Shown piece by piece: positions 23,726-31,105 of a DNA stretch of 64,000 nucleotides (the stretch's first letter is position 1; every line of letters starts with the position of its first letter). Source of the DNA: JALZKA01 sp033856515. GTDB taxonomy: Bacteria; Actinomycetota; Thermoleophilia; Solirubrobacterales; 70-9. The position numbers and the translations under genes are program-made. The stretch is taken from contig JAWVEY010000055.1 of the NCBI GenBank assembly GCA_033856515.1, positions 20,685 to 84,684 on the forward strand. Direction: 5' to 3'. The notes beneath the pieces were generated by a model. It saw only the letters and a program-made list of their open reading frames with translations. It was not told the DNA's origin and did not search any database.

Positions 23726-24271
23726 ATGAGCGAGCACGAACTGATCACCGACCAGGCCGAGCGCGAGGCGTCCGGCGCCCACGCCTATGGCCGCTACCTC
23801 GAGGAGTTCGAGGTCGGCGCCGTCTACAAGCACTGGCCGGCGAAGACCGTGACCGAGTCGGACGACCACCTGTTCTGCCTGATCACGATGAACCATCATC
23901 CGCTTCACCTCAACGACGTCTACGCGGGCAAGTCCCAGCAGGGCCAGAACGTCGTCGTGGGACCGCTCGTCTATTCGCTCGCGCTGGGCATGTCGGTGTC
24001 CGACGTCTCGGGCAAGGCGATCGCGAACCTCGCGACGGAAGAGCTCTCGCACCCCAATCCGGTCTTTCACGGCGACACGCTCTATTGCGAGTCCGAGGTC
24101 TTGGAGGTCCGCCCCTCGAAGTCGAAGGGCGATCGCGGAGTGGTAAAGGTCCACACCCGCGTCTACAAGCAGACCGGCGATCTGGTCGCCGAGTTCAAGC
24201 GCGCGGTGCTGATTCCCCGCAAGGTTCACGCCGACGAGGCGGGCTCCGACGCGGAGGGCCCGGTCGAGTAG
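23726..24271 (+). CDS. MaoC-like dehydratase, mesaconyl-CoA hydratase candidate
   Basis: The 181-residue hotdog-fold protein has EEFEVGAVYKHWPAKTVTESDDHLFCLITMNHHPLHLN, the MaoC hydratase region with the catalytic Asp/His pair, then GKAIANLATEEL and FHGDTLYCESEVL. Proteins with this MNHHPLH segment accompany ccr, ecm and an ACAD in actinobacterial ethylmalonyl-CoA pathway clusters, where they hydrate mesaconyl-CoA to beta-methylmalyl-CoA, the substrate of Mcl. That assignment fits the Mcl, ACAD and Ecm genes in this window; itaconyl-CoA hydratase is an alternative. The ATG at 23726 has GAGG five bases upstream. Confidence 0.8.
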   Translation: MSEHELITDQAEREASGAHAYGRYLEEFEVGAVYKHWPAKTVTESDDHLFCLITMNHHPLHLNDVYAGKSQQGQNVVVGPLVYSLALGMSVSDVSGKAIANLATEELSHPNPVFHGDTLYCESEVLEVRPSKSKGDRGVVKVHTRVYKQTGDLVAEFKRAVLIPRKVHADEAGSDAEGPVE

Positions 24272-24286
24272 AGCCGGAGGCGTTCC

Positions 24287-24649
24287 GTGAGCCCGGAGCT
24301 GGTCGAGGCTGCTGACGACGGCGTCCTGCCGCTGATAGCGCGGCTCAGCGCCGACCCGGCCCGGTTCTTCGTGAAGTCCGGCCGCGTGGGCGGCGCCGAA
24401 GGCGAGATTGGATCGATCGAGATCACGGCCGCCGATCGGGAGGCGGCACTTGCGGCGGCAGCATCTTCCGATGCCGAATGGGAGCGCGATCCCGATCTTG
24501 AGGTCGACCTGCTCGTCTCGGGCGCCGAGGGGGTCGACGAAGGGCTCTTGGTGCCGCGATTCCTCTACCGGCGTGCGGACCGCATCTACGAGTACGCGGC
24601 AGGCATGCCCGAGGCGAAGAAGCGGTTCGCGCAGCTCGTCGACGCCTGA
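24287..24649 (+). CDS. Small acidic protein, function unknown
   Basis: The 120-residue protein begins at a GTG 15 bases after the dehydratase gene, so it is probably part of the same unit. It is acidic and Ala-rich, without signal peptide or membrane segment, and ends in RRADRIYEYAAGMPEAKKRFAQLVDA. I recognise no family or motif. Confidence 0.5.
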   Translation: MSPELVEAADDGVLPLIARLSADPARFFVKSGRVGGAEGEIGSIEITAADREAALAAAASSDAEWERDPDLEVDLLVSGAEGVDEGLLVPRFLYRRADRIYEYAAGMPEAKKRFAQLVDA

Positions 24650-24731
24650 GTAACCGTTCGGACGCGTGTTCGAGGTGACAAATGCGGTACGAGCGTAAAG
24701 GTGGCGAGCCCAACCGCCGATCTCTATTTAG

Positions 24732-25763
24732 ATGAGCATCGGAGCCATCGAGGAGGGCCTGTTTCGCACGGGCGCTGACGACGTGCCGCAGATGTCGCGG
24801 GTCCTAGGCGTGCTCTATCTCTCCGGTGGCCTACTCGTTCTCCTCTCCCTGCTGCTCCCCCACCCTGAGGACGCGTTTGTTCCTGGACTGTTCGGAATCG
24901 TTGGAATCGGCGTGATCGGGGGCACGATCGGCATCGTCTGGGCCCGGCATGCACGCGCCTGGATGGTGCACGGCGTGCTTGCCGCCGGCACCTTCTTCAT
25001 CTGCCTCGCCGACTACTTCGCCGGCGTTGGAGCGGGCGTGTACTCGGCGATGTTCGTGTGGGTCGTCCTGATGGCGGCCAGCTTCTTCTCACGGGAGGCG
25101 CTGATCGCGCAGGTCGTTTGGATCCTGGTGTGCTGGGCGCTGACGCTGATCGCGCTGGACGGATCCACGACGGGCTTCTCGTCGATGACGAGGTGGGTGC
25201 TCGGCAGCCTGGTTCTCATCGTCGCGGCCGGCGTGATGAGCGAGATCGTCGCGGGGCGCCGGACGACGGAGCAGGACCGCGAGCGCCTGCAGCGCGAGCT
25301 CATCCACATGGCCCACCACGACGATCTCACCGGAGTCGCGAACCGACGGCTGTTCGAGCAGGAGCTGTCCCGCGAGCTCGCGCGTTCGAATCGCCGCGGC
25401 GCCTCGCTCTGCATCCTCGCCCTCGACCTCGACTACTTCAAGGCCTATAACGACGAGCACGGGCATGTCGCTGGCGATCGCCTCTTGAAGGCAACCGCGA
25501 GTGCTTGGTCGGGCGCGTTGCGCTCCGCCGACTTCCTCGCGCGCCTGGGCGGTGACGAGTTCATCGCGATCCTGCCGGAGTGCATGCCCGCAGAGGCCGA
25601 GCGCGTCGTGGACAGGCTCGTGCGCAGTATGCCGCTCGGCCAGACGTGCTCAACCGGCATCGCGTGCTGGGACGGTCACGAATCGGCCGAGGCACTCCTT
25701 GGGCGTGCGGACAAGGAGATGTACGCCGCGAAGCTCAAGAGCTCGGACCGAACCAAGCGCTGA
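24732..25763 (+). CDS. Membrane-bound diguanylate cyclase (GGDEF)
   Basis: The 343-residue protein has about six hydrophobic segments in residues 25-170, a short linker helix and a GGDEF domain with intact active-site loop GGDEF at 273-277 and the inhibitory RxxD site (RSAD, 264-267) five residues before it. It would make cyclic di-GMP from two GTP at the inner face of the membrane and be feedback-inhibited by its product. Other GGDEF landmarks are HHDDLTGVANRR and LDLDYFKAYND. The membrane part is not a recognised sensor. The gene is followed by a universal stress protein gene with its own hexamer. Confidence 0.92.
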   Translation: MSIGAIEEGLFRTGADDVPQMSRVLGVLYLSGGLLVLLSLLLPHPEDAFVPGLFGIVGIGVIGGTIGIVWARHARAWMVHGVLAAGTFFICLADYFAGVGAGVYSAMFVWVVLMAASFFSREALIAQVVWILVCWALTLIALDGSTTGFSSMTRWVLGSLVLIVAAGVMSEIVAGRRTTEQDRERLQRELIHMAHHDDLTGVANRRLFEQELSRELARSNRRGASLCILALDLDYFKAYNDEHGHVAGDRLLKATASAWSGALRSADFLARLGGDEFIAILPECMPAEAERVVDRLVRSMPLGQTCSTGIACWDGHESAEALLGRADKEMYAAKLKSSDRTKR

Positions 25764-25777
25764 GGGGCAAACCGGAC

Positions 25778-25783
25778 TAGGAT
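25778..25783 (+). promoter_or_regulatory. -10-like hexamer of the universal stress protein gene
   Basis: TAGGAT lies eight bases before the ATG at 25792 with no ribosome binding site between, a leaderless arrangement. Confidence 0.45.
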
Positions 25784-25791
25784 CGACACCG

Positions 25792-26232
25792 ATGTACGAG
25801 ACGATCGTCGTCGGAACGGACGGATCGGAAACCTCCAAGCGCGCGGTGGCCGAGGCGACGCGCCTTGCCGAGGCCATGGGAAGCACCGTGCACGTGGTCT
25901 CCGCTTATGAGCCGCTCCGCGGAGCGCGGATCGTCGGGGCGCCGGAAGCTGCCGCAAAGGTCTGGGAGGTCCGCCCGGACTCTCAGGTCGAATCCATCGT
26001 CCAACAAGCCGTGGCCGCCATCCGCTTGCGCGATGTAAAGGTCGAATCCCATGCCGTGACCGCGGACCCTTCCGACGCCTTGCTAGCGGTGGCTGAGCAG
26101 GCGGACGCAGACCTGATCGTGGTCGGCAACCAGGGGATGCACGGCGTGGGCCGGGTCCTTGGAAGCGTCCCGAACAAGGTCTCGCACCGAGCGCGCTGCC
26201 ACGTCCTGATCGTCGCAACAGACGAAGGCTGA
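25792..26232 (+). CDS. Universal stress protein (UspA family)
   Basis: The 146-residue single Usp domain starts with YETIVVGTDGSETSKRAV and ends with the ATP-binding loop region DLIVVGNQGMHGVGRVLGSVPNKVSHRARCHVLIV, the G-2x-G-9x-G(S/T) pattern of ATP-binding Usp proteins. It is a cytoplasmic dimer whose exact role is unknown but usually linked to starvation or redox stress. It is preceded by the diguanylate cyclase gene and appears to have its own promoter. The start codon is fixed by the conserved beginning of the domain. Confidence 0.9.
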   Translation: MYETIVVGTDGSETSKRAVAEATRLAEAMGSTVHVVSAYEPLRGARIVGAPEAAAKVWEVRPDSQVESIVQQAVAAIRLRDVKVESHAVTADPSDALLAVAEQADADLIVVGNQGMHGVGRVLGSVPNKVSHRARCHVLIVATDEG

Positions 26233-26243
26233 GCCCTCCGCGC

Positions 26244-26249
26244 TAGCGT
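26244..26249 (+). promoter_or_regulatory. -10-like hexamer of the alpha/beta hydrolase gene
   Basis: TAGCGT ends eight bases before the GTG at 26258. The same hexamer serves the acetyltransferase at 18774. Confidence 0.4.
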
Positions 26250-26257
26250 CACCCGAC

Positions 26258-26863
26258 GTGGACGCGATCGAGATCGAGACGCCCCATGGGCCCGCACGGG
26301 CCCACCTGGAAGAGCCGGACGGCGCGAAGGGCCTCCTCGTGCTCGGCCATGGTGCCGGGGGCGGGGTGGGGGCTCCGGACCTCGTTCGCGCCGAGCTCGA
26401 GGCTCAGAAGCTCGGCTTCGCAACCGCCCTGGTCGAGCAGCCCTACGTGGTTGCAGGGCGGAAGGCGCCGCCGACGGCTGCCAAGGCGGACGAGGCCTGG
26501 ACCACGGTCCTGGGCTTCTTGAGCGAGCGGCTTGGCGATCCGGTGCCGCTGATCACGGGCGGGCGCTCATTCGGCGCGCGGGTGGCGTGCAGAACCGCAG
26601 CCGAGACCGGGGCGACCGCCGTCCTGTGCCTCGCTTTCCCCGAGCATCCACCGGGGAAGCCCGAGAAGACGCGCCAGGACGAACTGGACGCGGTTGACGT
26701 GCCGGTCCTCGTCGTTCAGGGCAAGAGCGACCCGTTTGGCATGCCAAACGGGGGTCCCGGCAAGGAGATCGTCGCCGTCGCCGGAAACCACGGCCTCAAG
26801 GCGGACCTTGATGCGGTTGGCGCCGCGGTGAGCGAGTGGCTCGGCACAATCTTGGCTGGCTGA
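26258..26863 (+). CDS. Alpha/beta hydrolase (dienelactone hydrolase/Tex30-like)
   Basis: The 201-residue protein has an oxyanion-hole region LVLGHGAGGGVGAPD, the nucleophile elbow GGRSFGARVA, an acid residue in VLVVQGKSDPFGMP and the terminal histidine in AGNHGLK. This is the short KANL3/Tex30-type alpha/beta hydrolase pattern. It probably acts as a cytoplasmic esterase or related hydrolase on an unknown substrate. There is no signal peptide. Confidence 0.8.
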   Translation: MDAIEIETPHGPARAHLEEPDGAKGLLVLGHGAGGGVGAPDLVRAELEAQKLGFATALVEQPYVVAGRKAPPTAAKADEAWTTVLGFLSERLGDPVPLITGGRSFGARVACRTAAETGATAVLCLAFPEHPPGKPEKTRQDELDAVDVPVLVVQGKSDPFGMPNGGPGKEIVAVAGNHGLKADLDAVGAAVSEWLGTILAG

Positions 26864-26881
26864 CTGGCCAGAGGTTGTCGG

Positions 26882-26909
26882 TTGCATTGGCCAGATAGGC
26901 CGGTATAGG
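26882..26909 (+). promoter_or_regulatory. Candidate promoter of the small secreted protein gene
   Basis: TTGCAT at 26882-26887 and TATAGG at 26904-26909 are 16 bases apart. The -10 ends eight bases before the GTG at 26918, so the transcript should be leaderless. Confidence 0.5.
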
Positions 26910-26917
26910 TTCGCCAT

Positions 26918-27373
26918 GTGAGGGGAGACTCACGACTTTTCGGCGCCGCCGTGGCGCTGGTCGGCCTTGCCGTGCTGTGCGCAAGCGCGGTCCCGTCGGC
27001 AACGGCTGGGACGAAGAAAAGGGGCCCGAAGATCGCCTACGCCGAGTTTGGCGAGAACCCCGACGACGAGTCTGAGTATCGCTTCCGAGTCGGTGCGATC
27101 CGCTCTACCTCAGTCGCTGTCAAGCTCAGGGAGAGCCCGCAGGAGGGACAGACGACCGGACCAACGGAGACGGTCTCGCTCTCGAAGACGGACGGGAGCT
27201 CATCCCCTGAGGTGTGGACCGGCTTTACTTCGAAGACCCGCTCGGCGCCGTGCTACCGCGCCGCCTACGTCGCCAGGAACCCGAATGGCCGCTACGTGCT
27301 CGTGTATCGCCTGTGCATCTTCGGTCACGACCCCGGCGGGGGCGGCCGAGCCGTCCGCGTCGCTCCCTGGTAG
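26918..27373 (+). CDS. Small secreted protein, function unknown
   Basis: The 151-residue product has a signal peptide (hydrophobic residues 9-27, cleavage near ATAGT) followed by a short beta-rich domain with two cysteines (SAPCYRAAY and YRLCIFG) that could form a disulphide, and ends in a Gly-rich tail. I recognise no family. It converges on the F420-dependent oxidoreductase gene with a gap of only six bases. Confidence 0.6.
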   Translation: MRGDSRLFGAAVALVGLAVLCASAVPSATAGTKKRGPKIAYAEFGENPDDESEYRFRVGAIRSTSVAVKLRESPQEGQTTGPTETVSLSKTDGSSSPEVWTGFTSKTRSAPCYRAAYVARNPNGRYVLVYRLCIFGHDPGGGGRAVRVAPW

Positions 27374-27379
27374 CCCGCG

Positions 27380-28357
27380 TCAGCCGATCAGCTCGGCGAC
27401 GGCTTCGAGCGCCTCGTCGAACCCGGACCCAGGAATGCCCCCGATGCACGGCGACGTCGCTCCGGCGTCGGCGTACTCGGTGACCTTCGCCCGGGCGTCC
27501 TCGGCCGAGCCGATCCCGGCGAGAGAGGCAAGCAGATCGTCCGAGAGCCCGGCTAGCGCCTTGGGCACATCGCCCGCCGCCATCCCCTCGTCGAATGCCG
27601 CGAGGTCGCCGGCGAAGCCTGAGCGCTCGAGCATCGCGCGATAGAACGGCAGCGATGCGTACGGGATGAGGTCCTTGCGAAACGCATTGCGAGCCGCATC
27701 CGGGTCGTCGGAGACGGCGGTCGGCACAGCCGCGACGATGTCGAAGCCGTCCATCGATTTGCCCGCGCGCTCGCGGCCCTTCGTGACCTCGGGCACCACC
27801 GTCTCGCGGATGTAGTCCGGGTTGCAGAGCCACAGCATCACGCCCTCCGCGAGCTCGCCCCCGAGCTGGAGCATCTTCGGCGACAGCGCGGCGATGTAGA
27901 TCGGCAGCTCGGGGCGGGGCGGGTATCCCATGAACGCAAACTTCGTGTTGAAGAACTCGCCCTCGGGCGGCGTGTCGCCGTCCAGGATCGCGCGGCAGAT
28001 CGACGCGTACTCGCGCATCTGAGTCACTGGCTTCTCGATCTTCGAGTCGAACCAGTTCTCGACCGTCACCTTGTGGGAGACGCCGAGTCCGAGTACGAAC
28101 CGCCCGCCTGAGATCTCGTCGATCGTGGCTGCCGTCTGAGCGCACGACGCCGGCGTCCGGCTAAAAATGGGGAGGACGCCCGTTCCCAGGCGCACCTTCT
28201 CGGTCACCGTGGCATATCGCGTTAACACCGTGAGCGAGTCGCGCTGCGCGATGTGCGTGGTGTAGACCGACTCGTATCCGAGCGTCTCGGCGAGCGTCAC
28301 GCGCTCAAGCGCAGGCTCTAGCTCTTTGCCGGTTCCGATGAACGCGCCGATGCCCAC
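27380..28357 (-). CDS. LLM-class F420-dependent oxidoreductase
   Basis: The 325-residue TIM-barrel protein is a luciferase-like monooxygenase family member: MGIGAFIGTGKELEPALERVTLAETLGYESVY at the N-terminus, the VRLGTGVLPIFSRTPASCAQTAATIDEISGGRFVLGLGVSH core, and GHxP-like PELPIYIAALSPKMLQLGGELAEGV. Family members of this length in actinobacteria use reduced coenzyme F420 to reduce or oxidise small molecules. The complete F420 synthesis locus at 50-57 kb supports this. The substrate is unknown. TAGGAT lies six bases before the GTG start. Confidence 0.85.
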   Translation of the reverse strand: MGIGAFIGTGKELEPALERVTLAETLGYESVYTTHIAQRDSLTVLTRYATVTEKVRLGTGVLPIFSRTPASCAQTAATIDEISGGRFVLGLGVSHKVTVENWFDSKIEKPVTQMREYASICRAILDGDTPPEGEFFNTKFAFMGYPPRPELPIYIAALSPKMLQLGGELAEGVMLWLCNPDYIRETVVPEVTKGRERAGKSMDGFDIVAAVPTAVSDDPDAARNAFRKDLIPYASLPFYRAMLERSGFAGDLAAFDEGMAAGDVPKALAGLSDDLLASLAGIGSAEDARAKVTEYADAGATSPCIGGIPGSGFDEALEAVAELIG

Positions 28358-28363
28358 GGGGCC

Positions 28364-28369
28364 ATCCTA
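28364..28369 (-). promoter_or_regulatory. -10-like hexamer of the LLM oxidoreductase gene
   Basis: TAGGAT on the minus strand lies six bases upstream of the GTG at 28357, a leaderless layout. Confidence 0.45.
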
Positions 28370-28449
28370 CGGCGAGCGCCGAGCAGGCTTATGATCGAGT
28401 GGCAAGCGGAGGTCCGGGGGCATCCAAAGACGAGCGACTGGAGGAACAC

Positions 28450-28827
28450 ATGGGCTTCATGGACAAGATGAAGGACGCGGCCAAGCAGGCCGGCGAAGGC
28501 GCAGCGAAGATGGGCGAGGCGGCGAAGGAAGGCATGTCGCCGAGCACGTTCGGGACGGCGCAGGACGTCAACCGGATCGGCGCTCACGGCGTCGAGACGA
28601 AGGCGATCTTGAAGTCACTGACCGCGACGAGCGGCGCGAAGTTCGGTGGCGGCACCGAGTACCAGATGGAGATCGAGGTCCATCCCGAGGGCGGCGCGCC
28701 GTATCCGGCATCGATCACCCAGCAGCTGATCGAGCAGTCGGCGGACCACTACAAGCAGAACATCGGCGGCGAGATCAAGATCAAGGTCGACCCGGCCGAC
28801 CCGTCGAAGATGGTCCTCTGGGGCTAA
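28450..28827 (+). CDS. Small conserved protein of unknown function
   Basis: The 125-residue protein begins with an amphipathic Lys/Ala-rich helix (MGFMDKMKDAAKQAGEGAAKMGEAAKEG), followed by a compact alpha/beta region (RIGAHGVETKAILKSLTATSGAKFGGG, EYQMEIEVHPEGG, IKVDPADPSKMVLWG). The last part resembles the terminal strand of small SHOCT-associated or DUF-type proteins, but I cannot name a family. The start at 28450 has a strong GGAGGA ribosome site, unlike many neighbours. Confidence 0.65.
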   Translation: MGFMDKMKDAAKQAGEGAAKMGEAAKEGMSPSTFGTAQDVNRIGAHGVETKAILKSLTATSGAKFGGGTEYQMEIEVHPEGGAPYPASITQQLIEQSADHYKQNIGGEIKIKVDPADPSKMVLWG

Positions 28828-28882
28828 CAGGTGTCTAGCGCGTCGCCGAACGGCGGCGCGAGAGGCAGGTGCCTTTAAGGGT

Positions 28883-29368
28883 TTGGACGCTCATTACGAG
28901 ATAACGACCGCGCTCGCGGCGCCCGCAGAGCAGGTGTGGGCGGGCGCGGTCGACCCGGACGGAATCAACCAGGAGCTCGGGCCTTGGGTCAGCATGTCGA
29001 TGCCCAAGGACATCGAGCCGGGGATGACAATCGACGACATCGACCTCGCGGTGCCCATCGGCCGCAGTTGGATCAAGTTCGCGCGGATCCCGATGGATTA
29101 CGACGAACTGTGCTTGGTCGAGCGCGGGCCCGGGATGCGCTTTCTCGAGCGCTCGAAGCTCGGCAGCGCCCGCGTCTGGGAGCACGAGCGCGAGGTAGTC
29201 GCGACAGGGGCGGATAGCTGCCAGATCACGGACCGGTTGGCAATCGAGCTTCGTTCGCCGATACGGATGATCGGCGGTGCACGCATGGCACCGCGGATCA
29301 TCCGCGCCTTATTCACCCACCGTCACAAGCGGCTCGCAGAGCGGTGGGGGTCGGCGGGTACGACCTAG
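28883..29368 (+). CDS. SRPBCC (START-like) family protein
   Basis: The 161-residue protein shows the polyketide-cyclase/SRPBCC pattern: a first strand with a Pro-containing turn (HYEITTALAAPAEQVWAGAVDPDGIN), a long middle sheet and a C-terminal helix (GGARMAPRIIRALFTHRHKRLAERW). Such proteins form a deep hydrophobic pocket and bind lipids or polycyclic ligands. Specific function cannot be given. It begins at a TTG; the stop overlaps the convergent DUF5666-like gene through CTAG at 29365-29368. Confidence 0.65.
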   Translation: MDAHYEITTALAAPAEQVWAGAVDPDGINQELGPWVSMSMPKDIEPGMTIDDIDLAVPIGRSWIKFARIPMDYDELCLVERGPGMRFLERSKLGSARVWEHEREVVATGADSCQITDRLAIELRSPIRMIGGARMAPRIIRALFTHRHKRLAERWGSAGTT

Positions 29369-29784
29369 CTGATTCCCGTGTCGTCGTCGTCCTCCTCGTC
29401 GTCCGAGTCGCCGGACTTGTCGTCGAGGCGCTCTGCCACGTACGGGCCGGCGCCTGGATCGCCCTTGGGCAGGCGTGCCTTCACCCGAACCGGTGAGCCA
29501 ACCGCGACATCCTCCAGCGTCTCCAGCTCGTCAGCGTTGTTGTCCTCGGTGCGGATCTCGGCCTGGGAGAAGTCGAACGTGATGTCCTGACCCTTCCAGC
29601 CGGCCTTCTTCACAGCGCCATTGCCTTTCTCCACGCTGATAACGCCGTCGCCTGCGTAGATGCCCTTGGCGTTATAGGTGGCCTTTCCGTGGCCGCTCTT
29701 GGCGGAGTCCGCGCCCGCGCCTGCGGGCAGGGCCAGCGCCAATGCGCCGAGACAGACCCCTGCGAGCTTTGTCGTGTGCTTCAT
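29365..29784 (-). CDS. Secreted DUF5666-like protein
   Basis: The 139-residue product has a clear signal peptide (MKHTTKLAGVCLGALALALPAGAGA) and a small beta-barrel-like domain in which KATYNAKGIYAGDGVISVEK and VAVGSPVRVKARLPKG resemble DUF5666/OB-type repeats that carry an alternating 'property of metal or additive' pattern. It ends in a strongly acidic tail (SGDSDDEEDDDDTG), which could bind cations. It has a GGAGATGAC leader with a proper ribosome site. Function unknown. Confidence 0.65.
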   Translation of the reverse strand: MKHTTKLAGVCLGALALALPAGAGADSAKSGHGKATYNAKGIYAGDGVISVEKGNGAVKKAGWKGQDITFDFSQAEIRTEDNNADELETLEDVAVGSPVRVKARLPKGDPGAGPYVAERLDDKSGDSDDEEDDDDTGIS

Positions 29785-29810
29785 GTCATCTCCATCGTTG
29801 TATCGGTCTC

Positions 29811-29830
29811 GGCCAACCGTTTTGTTGGCC
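29811..29830 (-). promoter_or_regulatory. Inverted repeat GGCCAAC-N6-GTTGGCC upstream of a secreted protein gene
   Basis: A perfect 7-bp inverted repeat at 29811-29817 and 29824-29830 encloses six bases. It lies 27 bases upstream of the ATG at 29784, a position suited to an operator or a leader hairpin. Confidence 0.35.
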
Positions 29831-29904
29831 CCGATCTTCCATCGGAGGCATGGCGGGAACCTGAAGCCCGAGCGCCCCGCGTGGATCGAAAGTCCAGGCA
29901 GGTC

Positions 29905-30477
29905 CTAGTGAGCCTCGCCAGAAGCGTGCGCCGGCGGGCGCGACTCCTCGGCGAGTGAGGTGATCTCGAGCGAGCCGCGGGCGGCGCCCTCGAGCACTTC
30001 GATCGCCTCGTCCTCCGTGCGCGCGTACAGCTCGACAAGGAGGTGGACGATGATCCGCTCTTCGTCGTGCTTGTGGAAGCGGACGTGGGTGAAGAACTCG
30101 CGGGTGCCTGCGTCGCCGAACGACGCGTAGGTCAGGCTGTCGGCCGCTTCGGCGCCTGAGCAAGACTCCACGAGGTCACCGTCGACGGTGACGGTGCACG
30201 ACGCGACGAAGGGCTTGCCGGCAACCATGCGCTCCCAGCGCTCGCCGATCGAGACGACGCGTCCTTCCTCGACGGTCAGGTGCGGCTGGTCGTGCATGCA
30301 GTCGAGGCACTGGACGACGGCCTCCTGCACCTCCTCGACGCGCTCGGCTGCCTCACCGGTCTCCGGATCGACGCGCAGAATTGCGTCGTAGTGAACCTGC
30401 GCTTCGAGACGCTGGGACCAGCAGCGGTAGCAACGGAGCCAAGCGTGGCGGTCCGTCTCGTGCGTCTCGTCCATCAA
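29905..30477 (-). CDS. Cytoplasmic protein with CxxC pairs, function unknown
   Basis: The 190-residue protein has RCYRCW near residue 15 and QCLDCMHD near residue 57, two CxxC pairs that could bind one zinc, followed by a beta-rich half (FVASCTVTVDGDLVESCSGAEA) and an acidic helix. There is no signal peptide. I recognise no family, although the N-terminal part looks like a zinc-ribbon cap. The ATG at 30474 is an equally good start. It is a single-gene unit between two minus-strand genes. Confidence 0.55.
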   Translation of the reverse strand: MMDETHETDRHAWLRCYRCWSQRLEAQVHYDAILRVDPETGEAAERVEEVQEAVVQCLDCMHDQPHLTVEEGRVVSIGERWERMVAGKPFVASCTVTVDGDLVESCSGAEAADSLTYASFGDAGTREFFTHVRFHKHDEERIIVHLLVELYARTEDEAIEVLEGAARGSLEITSLAEESRPPAHASGEAH

Positions 30478-30528
30478 GGGCCGAGCTCTCCCATCACCCC
30501 CCGGAGCCTAGCGGCCCGCCCTCGATTC

Positions 30529-31092
30529 TCAGGCCTCGAGATCGCCCGGCAAGAGGCCGTACATCAGCATGTCGCGGCGCTCGCCCGCGATGCGCATGTA
30601 CGAGCGCAGAAAGCCCTCCTCGCGAAAGCCGACCGCCTCGGCGGTCGCGCGCGAGGCGCGGTTCTCCGCCTCGATCGTGACCTCGACGCGGGCGAGCTGG
30701 AGGTCGTCGAAGGCAAAGGCGCATAGGAGCCTCAACGCGCGCCTCGCGTAGCCGTTGCCGCGGGCCTCGTGCGCCAGGACGTAGCCCGCCACCGCGCGCT
30801 CGGTCGCGCGGTTGATCTCGTGGAGGCCGATGGTGCCGATGGGCTCGTCCGTGGCGGCGTTGGCGATCACGAACGCCACGTCCGTGCCCGTCGCGAGGCC
30901 CGCCATCCCGCGCTGCATCCAGCCGCGGGTGAGCTCCGCGTCCTGCCCGGGCGGGATCGTCGTCCAGCGGACGACGTCGGGGTCTTGGACGAACGCGGTG
31001 ATGCGCTCGACGTCCGCATCGGAGCCAAGGCGCAGGCGGACGACGCCGTCGGTGAGGCCTTCGGCCGGAACTTCGATCGGCCGCGGGCTCAC
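30529..31092 (-). CDS. RimJ/RimL-type GNAT N-acetyltransferase
   Basis: The 187-residue protein has the typical ribosomal-protein acetyltransferase pattern: VRLRLGSDADVERITAFVQDPDV at the start, PIGTIGLHEINRATERAVAGYVLAHEARGNGYARRALRLL containing motif A, and VEVTIEAENRASRATAEAVGFREEG near the end. It transfers acetyl from acetyl-CoA to a protein N-terminus or small amine. It begins 13 bases after the stop of the ethylmalonyl-CoA mutase gene and is probably transcribed with it, although no functional link is evident. Confidence 0.85.
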   Translation of the reverse strand: MSPRPIEVPAEGLTDGVVRLRLGSDADVERITAFVQDPDVVRWTTIPPGQDAELTRGWMQRGMAGLATGTDVAFVIANAATDEPIGTIGLHEINRATERAVAGYVLAHEARGNGYARRALRLLCAFAFDDLQLARVEVTIEAENRASRATAEAVGFREEGFLRSYMRIAGERRDMLMYGLLPGDLEA

Positions 31093-31105
31093 GCGCCGGC
31101 GCTGG

